In this document: positions 9,487 to 18,667 of the stretch, one piece after another | Position numbering within the stretch: the first letter of the stretch is position 1 | Layout: each line of letters begins with the position of its first letter | Origin: BM003 sp963699835 | GTDB lineage: Bacteria > Pseudomonadota > Gammaproteobacteria > Steroidobacterales > BM003 | Reading direction: 5' to 3' | NCBI GenBank assembly: GCA_963699835.1 | Contig: CAVOVJ010000014.1 | Coordinates: 62,001-126,000 of the forward strand | Length of the DNA stretch: 64,000 nt | The notes under the pieces: model-generated | What the model was told of the DNA's origin: nothing | Databases searched by the model: none | Seen by the model: the letters and a program-made list of their open reading frames with translations, nothing else | Position numbers and translations under genes: made by a program

Positions 9487-9862
9487 TCAGACATCGACGG
9501 TTGCCGCGCGGCGGCCGGAACGGCCTGGCGACTCCAGCCAGCACTGGAGCATCAGTAGCGACCTGATCGCATCCACGCTGCCTTTGTTGCGGTCACGAAA
9601 ACGCGACCACTGTTGTTGCACCAGCCCTGGCACGAGATAGTAATCGCGCCAAAGCCGTTCCGGTGCCGGCAGGTCCTCCGACCGAGCCGCGCAGCGGGCC
9701 CCTGAGCCAGTCACCAACCGGCACTGCAAACCCCGACTCTGGACGCTCTGTCAGCGCGGCGGCACGTAGCACTCGAGGACACGCCGGAGCGGCCACTTTG
9801 TCGCGCCATCGCAACCTCTTGCCGATCGCGGCAGCCACCGAGGCGCAAGATTGCAGGCCCTG
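9487..9862 (-). pseudogene. Fragment of a second asparagine synthase C-terminal domain, frameshifted
   Basis: Two overlapping minus frames together encode about 120 residues of the end of an AsnB-type synthetase: ERPESGFAVPVGDWLRGPLR in one frame and SEDLPAPERLWRDYYL followed by SLLMLQCWLE in the next. Removing one base near 9689 joins them as LRARSEDLPAPERLWRD, a normal AsnB C-terminus. No amino-terminal glutaminase domain or start is present, so this is a remnant. It lies between two glycosyltransferases and next to the intact asnB, suggesting a former duplicate or an older amidotransferase gene. The 130 bases upstream up to 10000 hold nothing recognisable. Confidence 0.8.
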
Positions 9863-9999
9863 ATGATGAGCCACCACAGGCGCGACTCCCAACCCCGGTC
9901 CACCATAAACGGCAATGAAGATAATTCTCCGCGTCGGCGACTCGTTCGTCACAATCGGGCCTCGCGTTCGTCGACCCTACTTCCGTGGCCTTCATCGCC

Positions 10000-11167
10000 T
10001 CAATTCGCAGAATCAGTGCCAGGCGGGGTTGGCATTTCGTGGTGCGGGAATAGCTGGCGTTCCCACTCAGCCATGACACGGTCCTGCGCGAATCGCTCGC
10101 GAACTCTGGTCGCCGCACTACCCAGGCGGCGCGTTAGCTCCGGCCGTGCCATGAGTTGCGTCATTGCCTCAGCCAGCGCAGCAACATCTTCCACGGGAAC
10201 AAGAAGGCCATTGACTCCGTGTTGAATGATCTCCGCCGGTCCCGCCGGACAGTCGGCACTGATTACCGCGGCACCCATCCCCATCCCCTCGAGGACCACA
10301 TTCGGGAACCCCTCGAAGCGAGACGGCTGAACCATGATGCCTGCCCGCGCCATCAAAGCTTCGATGTCCTGGACCGGTTCGCTGATTTCAAGACGCTCCG
10401 AGATACCATGCTCGCGTGCTGCCTGCAGCAGTGTGTCGCGTTCCCGTCCGGTGCCGACGATACGCAGTCTCCAATCCGGATACTGCGGGCTGACACGCGC
10501 GAATGCGGCGATAAGCAGAGTCGAATCCCTTCTGACGCGCGAGCCGACCGACACCCAATACCGTCTTCTCGCGCGGGACGTCGATTTGCGGCAGTTTTCG
10601 CAGCGGGTTGGGAATCGTGGCCACTGATGCCAGGCATCGCTCACGAATCCAGTCGGTGACCTCCCCGGTCTGGCCAACGACGACATCCGCGAAGCGGTAG
10701 GTCAGCCTGCGCAATACTCTCCACGGCCGCGCAATTCTCCCCCGCGAATGGCCGGGATGGTTCCGTTCGGAGATAACCGTGCGAACACCCGTCCCACGAC
10801 TCGCGACAACGGTCAATACGTTTGACCAGTCAATGAAACCGAGCAGGGCATCGGGACGGCATCTGCGAATCAGACGACGTAGAAGCCAGACTCGGGCGGC
10901 ATGCGAGCGGAGTTTGGCAGCGGCGGAGTTGTTTGGTGCATGAACGTCGAGCCATTCTCGTCTAACCCGCGGATCAAGCTGATAGAAATCGTCGATCCCG
11001 GGCCCCGACCAGGTGGCCAGCGTGACCCGCCAACCGCGGGCAACTCCGTAATTTGCCATATCCGACAGGACACGCTCGGCACCGCCCGCCTCGAGGCTGC
11101 TCGTAACCATCAAAATGGCAGGGCCGGTCTCGCTGCCGCCGTTGTTGTCGTGTGAACTTGTGGTCAC
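10000..11167 (-). CDS. Glycosyltransferase family 4, interrupted by a frameshift near 10525
   Basis: Two minus frames form one GT-B enzyme of about 388 residues. The first frame has ILMVTSSLEAGGAERVLSDMA and, near its end, KTVLGVGRLARQKGFDS. The second continues with LLIAAFARVSPQYPDWRLRI, then IVGTGRERDTLL and FEGFPNVVLEGMGMGAAVISA. Deleting one T in GACTCTGCTT at about 10525 gives KGFDLLIAAFARV, the expected family motif. The start is probably GTG 11167, eight bases after the methyltransferase stop. Whether the lesion is real or a sequence error cannot be told from the sequence alone. It is a paralogue-like partner of the glycosyltransferase at 8347-9471. Confidence 0.82.
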
Positions 11168-11174
11168 GGTCGAT

Positions 11175-11987
11175 TCAGGAATCACGGCCCTTGCCCGTAT
11201 TGCGCGCGATCGCCATGAAAGAATGGCCGCAATAGGGCCGTGCACCCTCAATTATCGCCCGTCGAACTAGTCTCTTCGCAAGCGAACCGCGCGAGGCGAA
11301 CAACCATTCGATCTGGCTGCGAAAAACAGATAGGTCTTCCTGCAATGACAGTTCGGCTGCTGTCCCGGACCATTCGAGAATCTCGAATCCGTGCCCGAGA
11401 AGCGCTGCCGACACCTCGGAACGACTCAACGCGAACTGATAGAAATTTATCGGCTCTGCATCGAAATCGATTGCCGGATAGTCACCGGCGGCCGCTTTTC
11501 GCTGTCGCAACGGGGAAAACCATGGCGCGGTCAGGAACAACACACCGCCCGGTCGCAAAACCCGCGCCGCCTCCGCGAGGATCTCATCGTAGCCATTCCA
11601 GAAATGCTCGATGACGCCAATCGACCAGTAGCCGTCGAACGAGTCCGCGGCGAGATCGAGCGCGCGGACATCTCCGGTGCGGATATCAAGGTCAGGGTAC
11701 ACTTCATTCGCACGCGCAACCGTGGCTGCGGCGAAATCAATACCAACCGCGTTGTATCCCGTGTCGGCGAGCGCACGCACTTTATTGCCGCGCCCGCAGC
11801 CGCCTTCGAGGACGCGTGCGCCAGGCTCGAGGTACCTCGGAGTCACGGTGACAACCTTGTCCCGTGGGTTGACCGGGGCCGGCGCTCCCTCTTCGACCCA
11901 GCGGGCATCCCAGAACTCCGGCGTCGCGCGCTCTGCAAGGTACACGAGTTTCCCTTTTCCCGGCCAGTAAAGAATCTCTCTCATCAT
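11175..11987 (-). CDS. Class I SAM-dependent methyltransferase
   Basis: A 271-residue methyltransferase with a Rossmann SAM-binding core. Motif I is ARVLEGGCGRGNKVRALADTG, followed by the acidic position in AVGIDFAAATV, the DIRTGDVRALDLAADSFDGYWSIGVIEHF region, and LRPGGVLFLTAPW. Members in polysaccharide loci usually methylate a sugar or lipid-linked intermediate; the target here is not known. The start is set at one of two adjacent ATGs (11987 or 11984) preceded by GCGAGG. The open frame continues upstream only because the frameshifted ligase gene runs into it in the same frame, so the apparent longer N-terminus MHYNSFLAMF belongs to the ligase. Confidence 0.85.
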   Translation of the reverse strand: MMREILYWPGKGKLVYLAERATPEFWDARWVEEGAPAPVNPRDKVVTVTPRYLEPGARVLEGGCGRGNKVRALADTGYNAVGIDFAAATVARANEVYPDLDIRTGDVRALDLAADSFDGYWSIGVIEHFWNGYDEILAEAARVLRPGGVLFLTAPWFSPLRQRKAAAGDYPAIDFDAEPINFYQFALSRSEVSAALLGHGFEILEWSGTAAELSLQEDLSVFRSQIEWLFASRGSLAKRLVRRAIIEGARPYCGHSFMAIARNTGKGRDS

Positions 11988-13233
11988 CGGGCCTCGCTGG
12001 TCGCCCGAACCCGCCGAATCGTAGTGATTCAGAGTCGCGATGCAAATGGCGACAAACATTGCAAGAAACGAGTTGTAGTGCATGGTCCCGGATAACGTGA
12101 TGAAGGTGAAACAGACGAGCGTACCGAAAAAAAGCAGTCTCAGGCTGCGCGGGCAGCGACTGCCTGCGATACGCAGTCGCAGGCCGACAGAAACGAGGAC
12201 AGAGTAGAAAAGGAATAAACCCTATCAGTCCGGAATTATGCAGAAGATCGATCGGCGTCGAATGCGAGGTCGTGCCATAACGCCAGCGGAAGGACTCGAC
12301 TCCGTTACCAAAAACCGGATTGGCGGACCAGCCCTCGAGGCCGGCCCGGCGCCACTGTTCGCGGTTTTCGAACGCGGAGTATCCAGGCATGTCCTCGCGA
12401 GCCTGCAATATTTCGACACCTAGAGTGATCCTGTTGACGCCACGCTCAACCGCCGTTATCAGTGCTTCGTTCGAGATGACCAGGTACACGAGCACCGAGA
12501 GCAACAGCATCAGCAGAACGGCATGCCGCAGCATTAGCCTGAGAATGTGACGAAAATAGACCAGCCCGCCCGCCATCGCCCCCAGCGCGATGCCCAGGTT
12601 GGTTTTGATCGATGTGGTCGCCACAATATGCATCATGATGACCATCGCCAGGACAGGAAACACAAACCGCGACGACCTGAGGTACCCCGTCATCAGCGCA
12701 AGAAAAAGGCCGAACAGGTAGACGAGCGCAACCGCATTGTAGGAAAAATCAGCCGGGTACCTGAACGGGAAGCCGACAGTGCTCGTGTAAATCAAAGCAG
12801 AGGCGCCGAACCCGCAAAACATCCCGGTCAGAATCGCGCGAATATCGTAGTACCTGATCAGGGATGCACCCAGGATCAGGATCAGTACGAAATTGATCGC
12901 TGGTACCAGCGTATTGCGAGCGAGTTCCCAGTCGTAGGTCCAAAGCAATTGCAAAAACATATAGAGCACGAAAACAGAATACAGCCCAGCCTCACGGCAA
13001 AACATCAACCTCGGCTGACGCAGCACGATCACGAAAAGCGCGAAAACGAGGAAAACCCCGAGATGAGTGTTAGGGAAAATGTCGATAAAACTGGCACGGA
13101 ATGTCAGCGCAAATCCGACCGCCGCCGCAAACAGGAAGGAAACGAACTGCCCTGCCTTGGCGGCAATCTGTCCGCTGACCAGCCGTTCGGCCTGCCCCGG
13201 CGGGTGATAGACAGGTTCGCTCTCAGTTTTCAT
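11988..13233 (-). CDS. O-antigen ligase / polymerase-like multispanning protein, frameshifted near 12218
   Basis: Hydrophobic inner-membrane protein beginning MKTESEPVYHPPGQAERL, with about ten predicted membrane segments such as GVFLVFALFVIVL and VLLMLLLSVLVYLVI. A long periplasmic loop holds ENREQWRRAGLEGWSANPVFGNGVESFRW and HSTPIDLLHNSGLIGF, features of the O-antigen ligase/Wzy superfamily. The frame is lost in a TTTT run near 12218; removing one T restores PFYSVLVSVGLRL and a final membrane helix LLFFGTLVCFTFITLSGTM. The restored frame then runs without a stop into the methyltransferase. A second shift before 11987 would give a normal TGA overlap with that gene. ATG 13233 overlaps the acyltransferase end by 11 bases. 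Confidence 0.8.
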
Positions 13234-13745
13234 GCGTTGCAATCGGCCGCGCCGGCACGCCGGCAACCACGGTACCAGGCGCGACCGAGCGGGTGACCAC
13301 GGCACCGGCGGCGACGACCGCATGCGGCCCGATACGGACGCCGTCGAGAATACGGGATCCCGCACCGAGCCAGACGTTATCGCCGATCTCTATCCCTTCG
13401 GCGGTCAGACCGGAATCGCGCAGCAGCGTCCCGTCAGTCGCGATTTTGTGATTGGCCGGGATCACCACTGTGTGAGCGGCGATTCTGACGCCTTCACCGA
13501 TCCGGACACCGCCGTGGCCGTAAACGATCGCAAACGGATTGAGGCTGCAATGATCGCCGAATGTCACATCACCGCCGTAGGTCATGATCATGGCGAAGTC
13601 GTGAATCTCGCAATTGCGTCCTATCGTTATCGAGCCTCCGGACTGGTTACGAATCACAGCATGTCGGCGAGATGTAGGAGGTGGCATCGACCTGGATCCC
13701 GCGCCCCCTGAATCGGATCGCATAGCTCACAATACGCCACACGCG
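13223..13745 (-). CDS. Hexapeptide-repeat acyltransferase, frameshifted near 13675
   Basis: Left-handed beta-helix acyltransferase (acetyltransferase-like) with many hexapeptide turns: GGSITIGRNCEIHDF, GGDVTFGDHCSLNPF, GGVRIGEGVRIAAHTVVIPANH, IEIGDNVWLGAGSRILDGVRIG and VVAAGAVVTRSVAPGTVVAGVPA. The catalytic-type histidine is in PANHKIA. The N-terminal helix VWRIVSYAIRFRGRGIQVDA lies in a different frame that overlaps the upstream gene; removing one base near 13675 joins it as SYISPTAVIRNQSGG. GTG 13745 with GGAG nine bases upstream is a good start. It probably O- or N-acetylates a sugar of the surface glycan. Confidence 0.8.
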
Positions 13746-15308
13746 GCGTAGCTCCGTCTTTAACTGAAGAAATACGCCCTTAATCGGTCTGCCCCTCGTC
13801 GAAATCGCGAAACAGATTCGGCCGAAGCCGCCCGAGCCGCTGCCCTGTTGCTGGCATGAACGGAACGTTCTCGCGCCGCCAAGATAGTCAGAGAGCGCAG
13901 CGAACATCGCCACATATCCGTCAATTTCCGCCTCGCTCTTCTCTTTGCGCCAGTCATTGTCGCTCGCCGGCAGAAACGGCTCGAGGTAGCGGGCGAATGC
14001 AGCAATGATCTCCTTCCTGCCGGCTATCGGTTGCGCCAGCTTGCGGCGAACGAGGGCGGGCAGTTCACGCAGACCGGCAACACCGGAGGCGCTCGGGAAC
14101 ACAGTCACGGGTGAGTCTCCGAGCATGATCACCGGCTTACCAAGAAGCGCCGCTTCCAGTCCCATCGTTCCCTGGATTGCAACCAGCAGATCCGCGCGCT
14201 CGAGGAACTGCCTCGAATCAACGAAGGGCGCGACCAGTTCGACGCCGGGCAGCGCCAGCATTTGCCGCAGCTTCACCAGCGAGTAGTTTGCTGCATCGCT
14301 CTTGTGGATCTTGATCAGAAGTTTGTGGGTGGGTGGCACCGACCTGGCCAGCAACTCGATCACCCACATCTGGTTGCTGAAAAACGGTGCCCAGACGTCA
14401 ATCGACGATTCGGGCTGCATATGCAGCCCGAACAAAATGAAAGGCCCATCGGGTGGAGCCGTCAAAGTCGGGACCCCTTCGATGGCCCTCCGACTCATCG
14501 CCTTGTCCAGATAGGTATTCAGAACACTACTCACGCTGTAGCGGTTTCGGCTCTCGGTGAACTTGATGATTTCCCGGCTACGCTTGTTGCGCATCGTTCG
14601 AACCGCTGCCCGGGCGCGCGCCGGCAGCTTCAACGCCTTGCCCCACAAGGGCAAGGGCGGCGGCGCGAGGTAGGCCCGGGGTACTATTTCGCGCTGCAGG
14701 AAGCGGTCGAGAGCATGCTCTGCCATTGACTCGACTACGGCCGGGTCGGGTCGCTTCACGACCACGCGGGCGGCCGGGGTCAGGCGATCGCAAAAACAGG
14801 CCATTCCCGCCGGAATCACGCTGAAATGCAATGCGAAAGCCGGGATGCCAAGCGATCGCGCGACGGCCAGACCCAGCCCGGCATGGATCGCGTCAAAACC
14901 AACGATGACGGCATCGGGTTTCAGTTCTGCAAACAGATCGCGCAATCGCCGCGCCAGAAACGTCGCATACCCCAGAGCCTCATGGTAATCGAGTTTCGAC
15001 ACGACGCGATCGCCAAGTATCATATTGTGCACCGTCGGAACCCGGTCGCACTCCAACGAACGCAGAAAGTCTCGATCTATCTCCGCCACCGGAAAGTCGC
15101 GCGACTCGCGAAAGAAACGGATGTCAGCGCGACTGCCGTCACCCGGGTAATCACCGCGGTGGAAACGCGGATGGACGATGTGTGAAAAACGCTGACCGCT
15201 TTTTGCCGCAACCGGATCGGCAAGCTTGCTCACCAACTCGGCCATCCACCCTACGGTGACGATATGGAGGCCGTCCTTCAGAGGCGCCTGACGCGCTGCT
15301 TCAGTCAT
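13647..15308 (-). CDS. Capsule/surface carbohydrate biosynthesis protein (GT-B-like, capsule export family)
   Basis: A protein of about 550 residues starting at ATG 15308, which overlaps the pseI stop by four bases (ATGA). The C-terminal half has FILFGLHMQPESSIDVWAPF, THKLLIKIHKSD and LLVAIQGTMGLEAALLGKPV, the pattern of the capsule-synthesis/KDO-transferase-like superfamily. The N-terminal half has DAVIVGFDAIHAGLGLAVA, a Rossmann-like strand-loop. Given its place directly after pseI it is a good candidate for the transferase that adds pseudaminic acid, but this is inference. The last 45 or so codons overlap the acyltransferase; an alternative end at TAA 13780 in another frame (RPNLFRDFDEGQTD) would avoid this overlap and may be the natural C-terminus. 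Confidence 0.65.
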   Translation of the reverse strand: MTEAARQAPLKDGLHIVTVGWMAELVSKLADPVAAKSGQRFSHIVHPRFHRGDYPGDGSRADIRFFRESRDFPVAEIDRDFLRSLECDRVPTVHNMILGDRVVSKLDYHEALGYATFLARRLRDLFAELKPDAVIVGFDAIHAGLGLAVARSLGIPAFALHFSVIPAGMACFCDRLTPAARVVVKRPDPAVVESMAEHALDRFLQREIVPRAYLAPPPLPLWGKALKLPARARAAVRTMRNKRSREIIKFTESRNRYSVSSVLNTYLDKAMSRRAIEGVPTLTAPPDGPFILFGLHMQPESSIDVWAPFFSNQMWVIELLARSVPPTHKLLIKIHKSDAANYSLVKLRQMLALPGVELVAPFVDSRQFLERADLLVAIQGTMGLEAALLGKPVIMLGDSPVTVFPSASGVAGLRELPALVRRKLAQPIAGRKEIIAAFARYLEPFLPASDNDWRKEKSEAEIDGYVAMFAALSDYLGGARTFRSCQQQGSGSGGFGRICFAISTRGRPIKGVFLQLKTELRRVWRIVSYAIRFRGRGIQVDATSYISPTCCDS

Positions 15309-16354
15309 CGAGCAGATCCCAACGTCAAAGGCGTCCCACGCTTCGCGGCACGGGTCAGAGTCCGCCCGAGCACGGCATCGTAGTGCTTCGGCGCGAGACC
15401 CAGCCCAGGCCGGATAATCCGGACATTGGACGGATCCAGGCGTGCCCCTGCCTCGACATCTTCCGAGATGTAGAGAGAGCGCCGAAACTGCAGCGATTTC
15501 TTTTCTGCGTCGCGCGGGCCGTACTCGACCCCCCCAAGCGAACACCAGGCGCGCATTGTCTCAGTGACGAGGCTCTCGAGTTCCGCCGGCTCAAGCGAAA
15601 ACGCACTGTCGACACCGCCATCCGCGCGGCTCAGCGTAAAGTGCTTCTCGATCACGGTGGCGCCATGGGCGACCGCCGCGATCGCGCACCCGATGCCGAG
15701 AGTGTGATCGGACAACCCGACCTCGCATCCGAACGTCGCGCGCAGGTGCGGTATCGTCATCACATTGCTGTTCTCGGCGCTGGCGGGGTAAGTGCTGGTG
15801 CACTTGAGCAGTACGAGGTCTTCGCAGCCCGCCTCGCGGGCCGCGGCTACCGCCTCCCCGATCTCGTCGAGGGTCGCCATCCCGGTAGAGATGATCATCG
15901 GCTTGGCGGTAGCGGCGACAGTGCGAATCAACGGGAGGTCGACAATCTCAAACGATGCAATTTTGTAGGCAGGCACGCCCAGGTCTTCGAGGAAGTCGAC
16001 GGCACTGGCATCGAACGGGCTGCTGAAGCACAGAATACCGCGCTCGGCGGCACGCGCCATGATGGGTCCATGCCAGTCCCATGGGGTATGCGCCTCGTTG
16101 TAAAGATCGAATAGCGTTCGTCCGCACCACAGGCTGTCCTCGTCCTCGATCACGAACTCGCGTTCGGCCAGATCGAGGGTCATTGTCCCGGCCGTGTAGG
16201 TCTGCAGCTTGATTGCGTCCGCGCCGGCCGCCGCCGCCGCATCGACTAACGCCAGCGCTCGCTCGAGCGAGCGGTTGTGATTACCCGACATTTCCGCAAT
16301 CACGAATGGCCGGGCGGTCGTCCCAATCTCGATATTTCCGATCCTCAACGTCAA
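15305..16354 (-). CDS. pseI: Pseudaminic acid synthase
   Basis: Condenses 2,4-diacetamido-2,4,6-trideoxy-L-altrose with phosphoenolpyruvate to give pseudaminic acid; cytoplasmic, NeuB family. The TIM-barrel domain starts FVIAEMSGNHNRSLERALAL and holds ADAIKLQTYTAGTMTL, FSSPFDASAVDFLE and AYKIASFEIVDLPLIR, which match PseI better than NeuB or LegI. A C-terminal SAF antifreeze-like domain follows (FRRSLYISEDVEAGARL). The start is probably TTG 16354, which overlaps the pseG-pseH stop as TTGA and leaves 350 residues, the usual size. An upstream in-frame start would add about 84 unrelated residues. Strong operon context with pseB, C, F and G. Confidence 0.93.
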   Translation of the reverse strand: MTLRIGNIEIGTTARPFVIAEMSGNHNRSLERALALVDAAAAAGADAIKLQTYTAGTMTLDLAEREFVIEDEDSLWCGRTLFDLYNEAHTPWDWHGPIMARAAERGILCFSSPFDASAVDFLEDLGVPAYKIASFEIVDLPLIRTVAATAKPMIISTGMATLDEIGEAVAAAREAGCEDLVLLKCTSTYPASAENSNVMTIPHLRATFGCEVGLSDHTLGIGCAIAAVAHGATVIEKHFTLSRADGGVDSAFSLEPAELESLVTETMRAWCSLGGVEYGPRDAEKKSLQFRRSLYISEDVEAGARLDPSNVRIIRPGLGLAPKHYDAVLGRTLTRAAKRGTPLTLGSAR

Positions 16355-17889
16355 ACGCCTCCGGCCCTTGCGTGCCCCGTCTGTCCCGGTTCGCGGCGGA
16401 ACACGACCGTACCGCTCCGACCAGGCTGCTCCTTGAACCCGAGCTTGTGGAAAATCCTGCGCGATGCTGCATTCTCGGCCCTGACCCGTCCGACCAAAAC
16501 GACATCGCCAAACTCGCGCTGATGCTGCGCAATCGCTGCGTCGAGCAATTGCACACCCAGACCGTGTCCGCGAAAAGCCTTTGCGACCGAGTAATGGATC
16601 TCCCATGCGCCGGCATCCGGCTCGATTCTCACCTGCCCCAGCGGCAGGCCATCGCAGCTTTCGATAACGTAAAGCGCGCCCGCGGAATTCCCGCTGATGC
16701 GCTGCCGGAACCAGCTTCGATGGGTATCCGCGGATATCGGCGCCGGGTTCAGGGCGTTCTGCCGGACCAGCTCGTCATTGGCCCAGGCGAGAATCAACGC
16801 TTCGTCGCTGGCGCCGGCACGCCTGGCCGAAAGCGGCAACTTGTCGGCGAGCTGCATCGCCCGGCACACCCGCTCTACTCCGCGGCCATCTACAGCGGCC
16901 AGGCAACTTTCCGACCAGGCCGGATCGAGCCCCTCGCGGACAACCGACGCCACCTCTGCGGCAACTCGTCCTGGATCGATATGTTCCCGGTCTCCGACCC
17001 AACGAACAAGTCCGCGCCGCGCGAGTTCTTCGGCAATCGGGACCTGGTTGGATGCAAGCGTCACCACTATCGATGGCAAACCGAGACAAAGACGCTCCCA
17101 ACTCGTTGCGCCTCCGGCGCCTATCGCGAGATCTGCCGTAGCCATCAGCGGCGCCAGCGATGGCAGGTCCGAGTGAAACGCGACCTGGGGCGGCAGTACA
17201 GCCGTGCGCAAGCGCGAATCCGCGAATTTCCCGCGTCCAAGAACAACGTCGAAATGCACATCGTCCATCCGTAACGTCCCGAGTTCCGCCAGAGTGGCGG
17301 CGGTCAGCCGCTCAACGTCGCCGCCACCGAAAAACACGATTATTCGGCGTACCGCGCCCGAGCGCACGGAAACCTGCTCACGCCACTCCCGATACGGCTT
17401 TTGCAACAGCGCAAATCGCGGCCCGAGCAAAGCGTGGCCACGCTGCAGCTTGCGGTCGTAACGGTGCAACATGTCCGCAACAAGATTCTGATCGAGCAGA
17501 AGATCACACGCATGCTCGCGATTGCCGAGATCGTCAATAACCAGCATGCGGCCAACGGCACTACCGACCGCGGTCTCCCAATCGCGCCCCAGCGTATAGC
17601 GATCCACGATCAGCCAATCTACCGGTACGGTTGCGGCGCGAAGCGCTTGCAGCGTGTGCTCTGCATCCATCCGCCACGCGTCGTCATGCGTATCCGCCGT
17701 GCCTGGCGAAATCCTGTGCACATCGAAACCGGATGCGGCAACCATCGCAATACCCGTTGCCAGATCGCCGCGGCAGACAAACGACACCTGGGCGCCTTTC
17801 GCCGCCAGTGCATCGGCCAGCGTGAGACAACGGACCATATGCCCGGTCCCGATTGCCGCAGACGCGTCCGTGCGAATGACGACTCTCAA
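16351..17889 (-). CDS. pseG: PseG-PseH fusion: UDP-sugar hydrolase plus GNAT acetyltransferase
   Basis: A 512-residue fusion of two pseudaminic acid steps. Residues 1 to about 340 are PseG, the hydrolase that removes UDP from the diacetamido-altrose: VVIRTDASAAIGTGHMVRCLTL at the start, LVIDDLGNREHACDLLLDQN, VFFGGGD and ADLAIGAGGATSWERLCLGLP. Residues about 355-505 are a GNAT domain with the acetyl-CoA loop VAKAFRGHGLGVQLLDAAI and AENAASRRIFHKLGF, matching PseH, which acetylates the 4-amino group. No separate pseH exists in the operon, so the fusion accounts for both steps. The start is TTG 17889; no ATG is available in this frame at the conserved N-terminus. Confidence 0.9.
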   Translation of the reverse strand: MRVVIRTDASAAIGTGHMVRCLTLADALAAKGAQVSFVCRGDLATGIAMVAASGFDVHRISPGTADTHDDAWRMDAEHTLQALRAATVPVDWLIVDRYTLGRDWETAVGSAVGRMLVIDDLGNREHACDLLLDQNLVADMLHRYDRKLQRGHALLGPRFALLQKPYREWREQVSVRSGAVRRIIVFFGGGDVERLTAATLAELGTLRMDDVHFDVVLGRGKFADSRLRTAVLPPQVAFHSDLPSLAPLMATADLAIGAGGATSWERLCLGLPSIVVTLASNQVPIAEELARRGLVRWVGDREHIDPGRVAAEVASVVREGLDPAWSESCLAAVDGRGVERVCRAMQLADKLPLSARRAGASDEALILAWANDELVRQNALNPAPISADTHRSWFRQRISGNSAGALYVIESCDGLPLGQVRIEPDAGAWEIHYSVAKAFRGHGLGVQLLDAAIAQHQREFGDVVLVGRVRAENAASRRIFHKLGFKEQPGRSGTVVFRREPGQTGHARAGGV

Positions 17890-17962
17890 TTTTCCGTCCG
17901 ACCCGACCGCGAAGGAACTGCAATCGCAGCTGGCGAAAAATCCGTGTTACCGCATCGTCCCA

Positions 17963-18667
17963 TCACTTCAACTCACCTGGGGAATCCAGCATCGCGTACA
18001 TCGCTTCGGCCCTGATCCAGTCTTCCTCGGTGTCAATATCCTGGACCCGTTGCGCCGGCAGCCGGACTACCGTGGAGTCCGCCCCGAAAATCGGCTCATC
18101 GCCCAGCCACGCTTGCCGCGTACCCCAGTAAAACTGCGCTGCGTCGTGCAATGCCTCCGGGATATCCTGGGAGCGCGCCGCGAAGTTCTGCGGAAAGAGC
18201 ATTCGCACACCGCCCCCGGCTTCGAGCGAAAACGCCCGGGCAACCGGTGCGGCAAACGCGGCTGCGGAGAATACAAATCGCCACTGACCGGTTTCCAGTA
18301 AACGCCATCCCGCCACGATATCCTCGGAGCGGACAAACGGAGCAGTCGCGTAGAGACAGCAAATCGCGTCCGCGCTGCAGCCCTGATGCCGTTCGAGCCA
18401 TCCGACGGCATGCGCAACAACGGCCATGGTGTCAGTGTAATCGTCCGCCAGTGCACTCGGCCGGACAAACGGTGTCTCGGCGCCGTGTTCGCGCGCGACT
18501 GTCGCGATTTTCTCGTCGTCGGTAGAGACCACGATACGATCGAAAAGCTTGCAGCGTGCAGCCGCTTCAATCGAATACGCCATGACCGGCTTGCCGGCAA
18601 AACAACGGATGTTCTTCCGCGGAATACGCTTGCTTCCGCCCCGGGCTGGAATAATCGCGACTTTCAA
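17963..18667 (-). CDS. pseF: CMP-pseudaminic acid synthetase (acylneuraminate cytidylyltransferase family)
   Basis: Activates pseudaminic acid with CTP to CMP-pseudaminic acid. The 234-residue protein starts KVAIIPARGGSKRIPRKNIR, the nucleotide-binding loop of the family, then KPVMAYSIEAA, VSTDDEKIATVAREHGAE, and CLYATAPFVRSEDI. The C-terminal AQFYWGTRQAWL and QDIDTEEDW segments are typical of PseF. It starts at TTG 18667, overlapping the pseC stop as TTGA. A 73-base gap separates it from pseG, the largest gap within the pse genes. Confidence 0.93.
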   Translation of the reverse strand: MKVAIIPARGGSKRIPRKNIRCFAGKPVMAYSIEAAARCKLFDRIVVSTDDEKIATVAREHGAETPFVRPSALADDYTDTMAVVAHAVGWLERHQGCSADAICCLYATAPFVRSEDIVAGWRLLETGQWRFVFSAAAFAAPVARAFSLEAGGGVRMLFPQNFAARSQDIPEALHDAAQFYWGTRQAWLGDEPIFGADSTVVRLPAQRVQDIDTEEDWIRAEAMYAMLDSPGELK

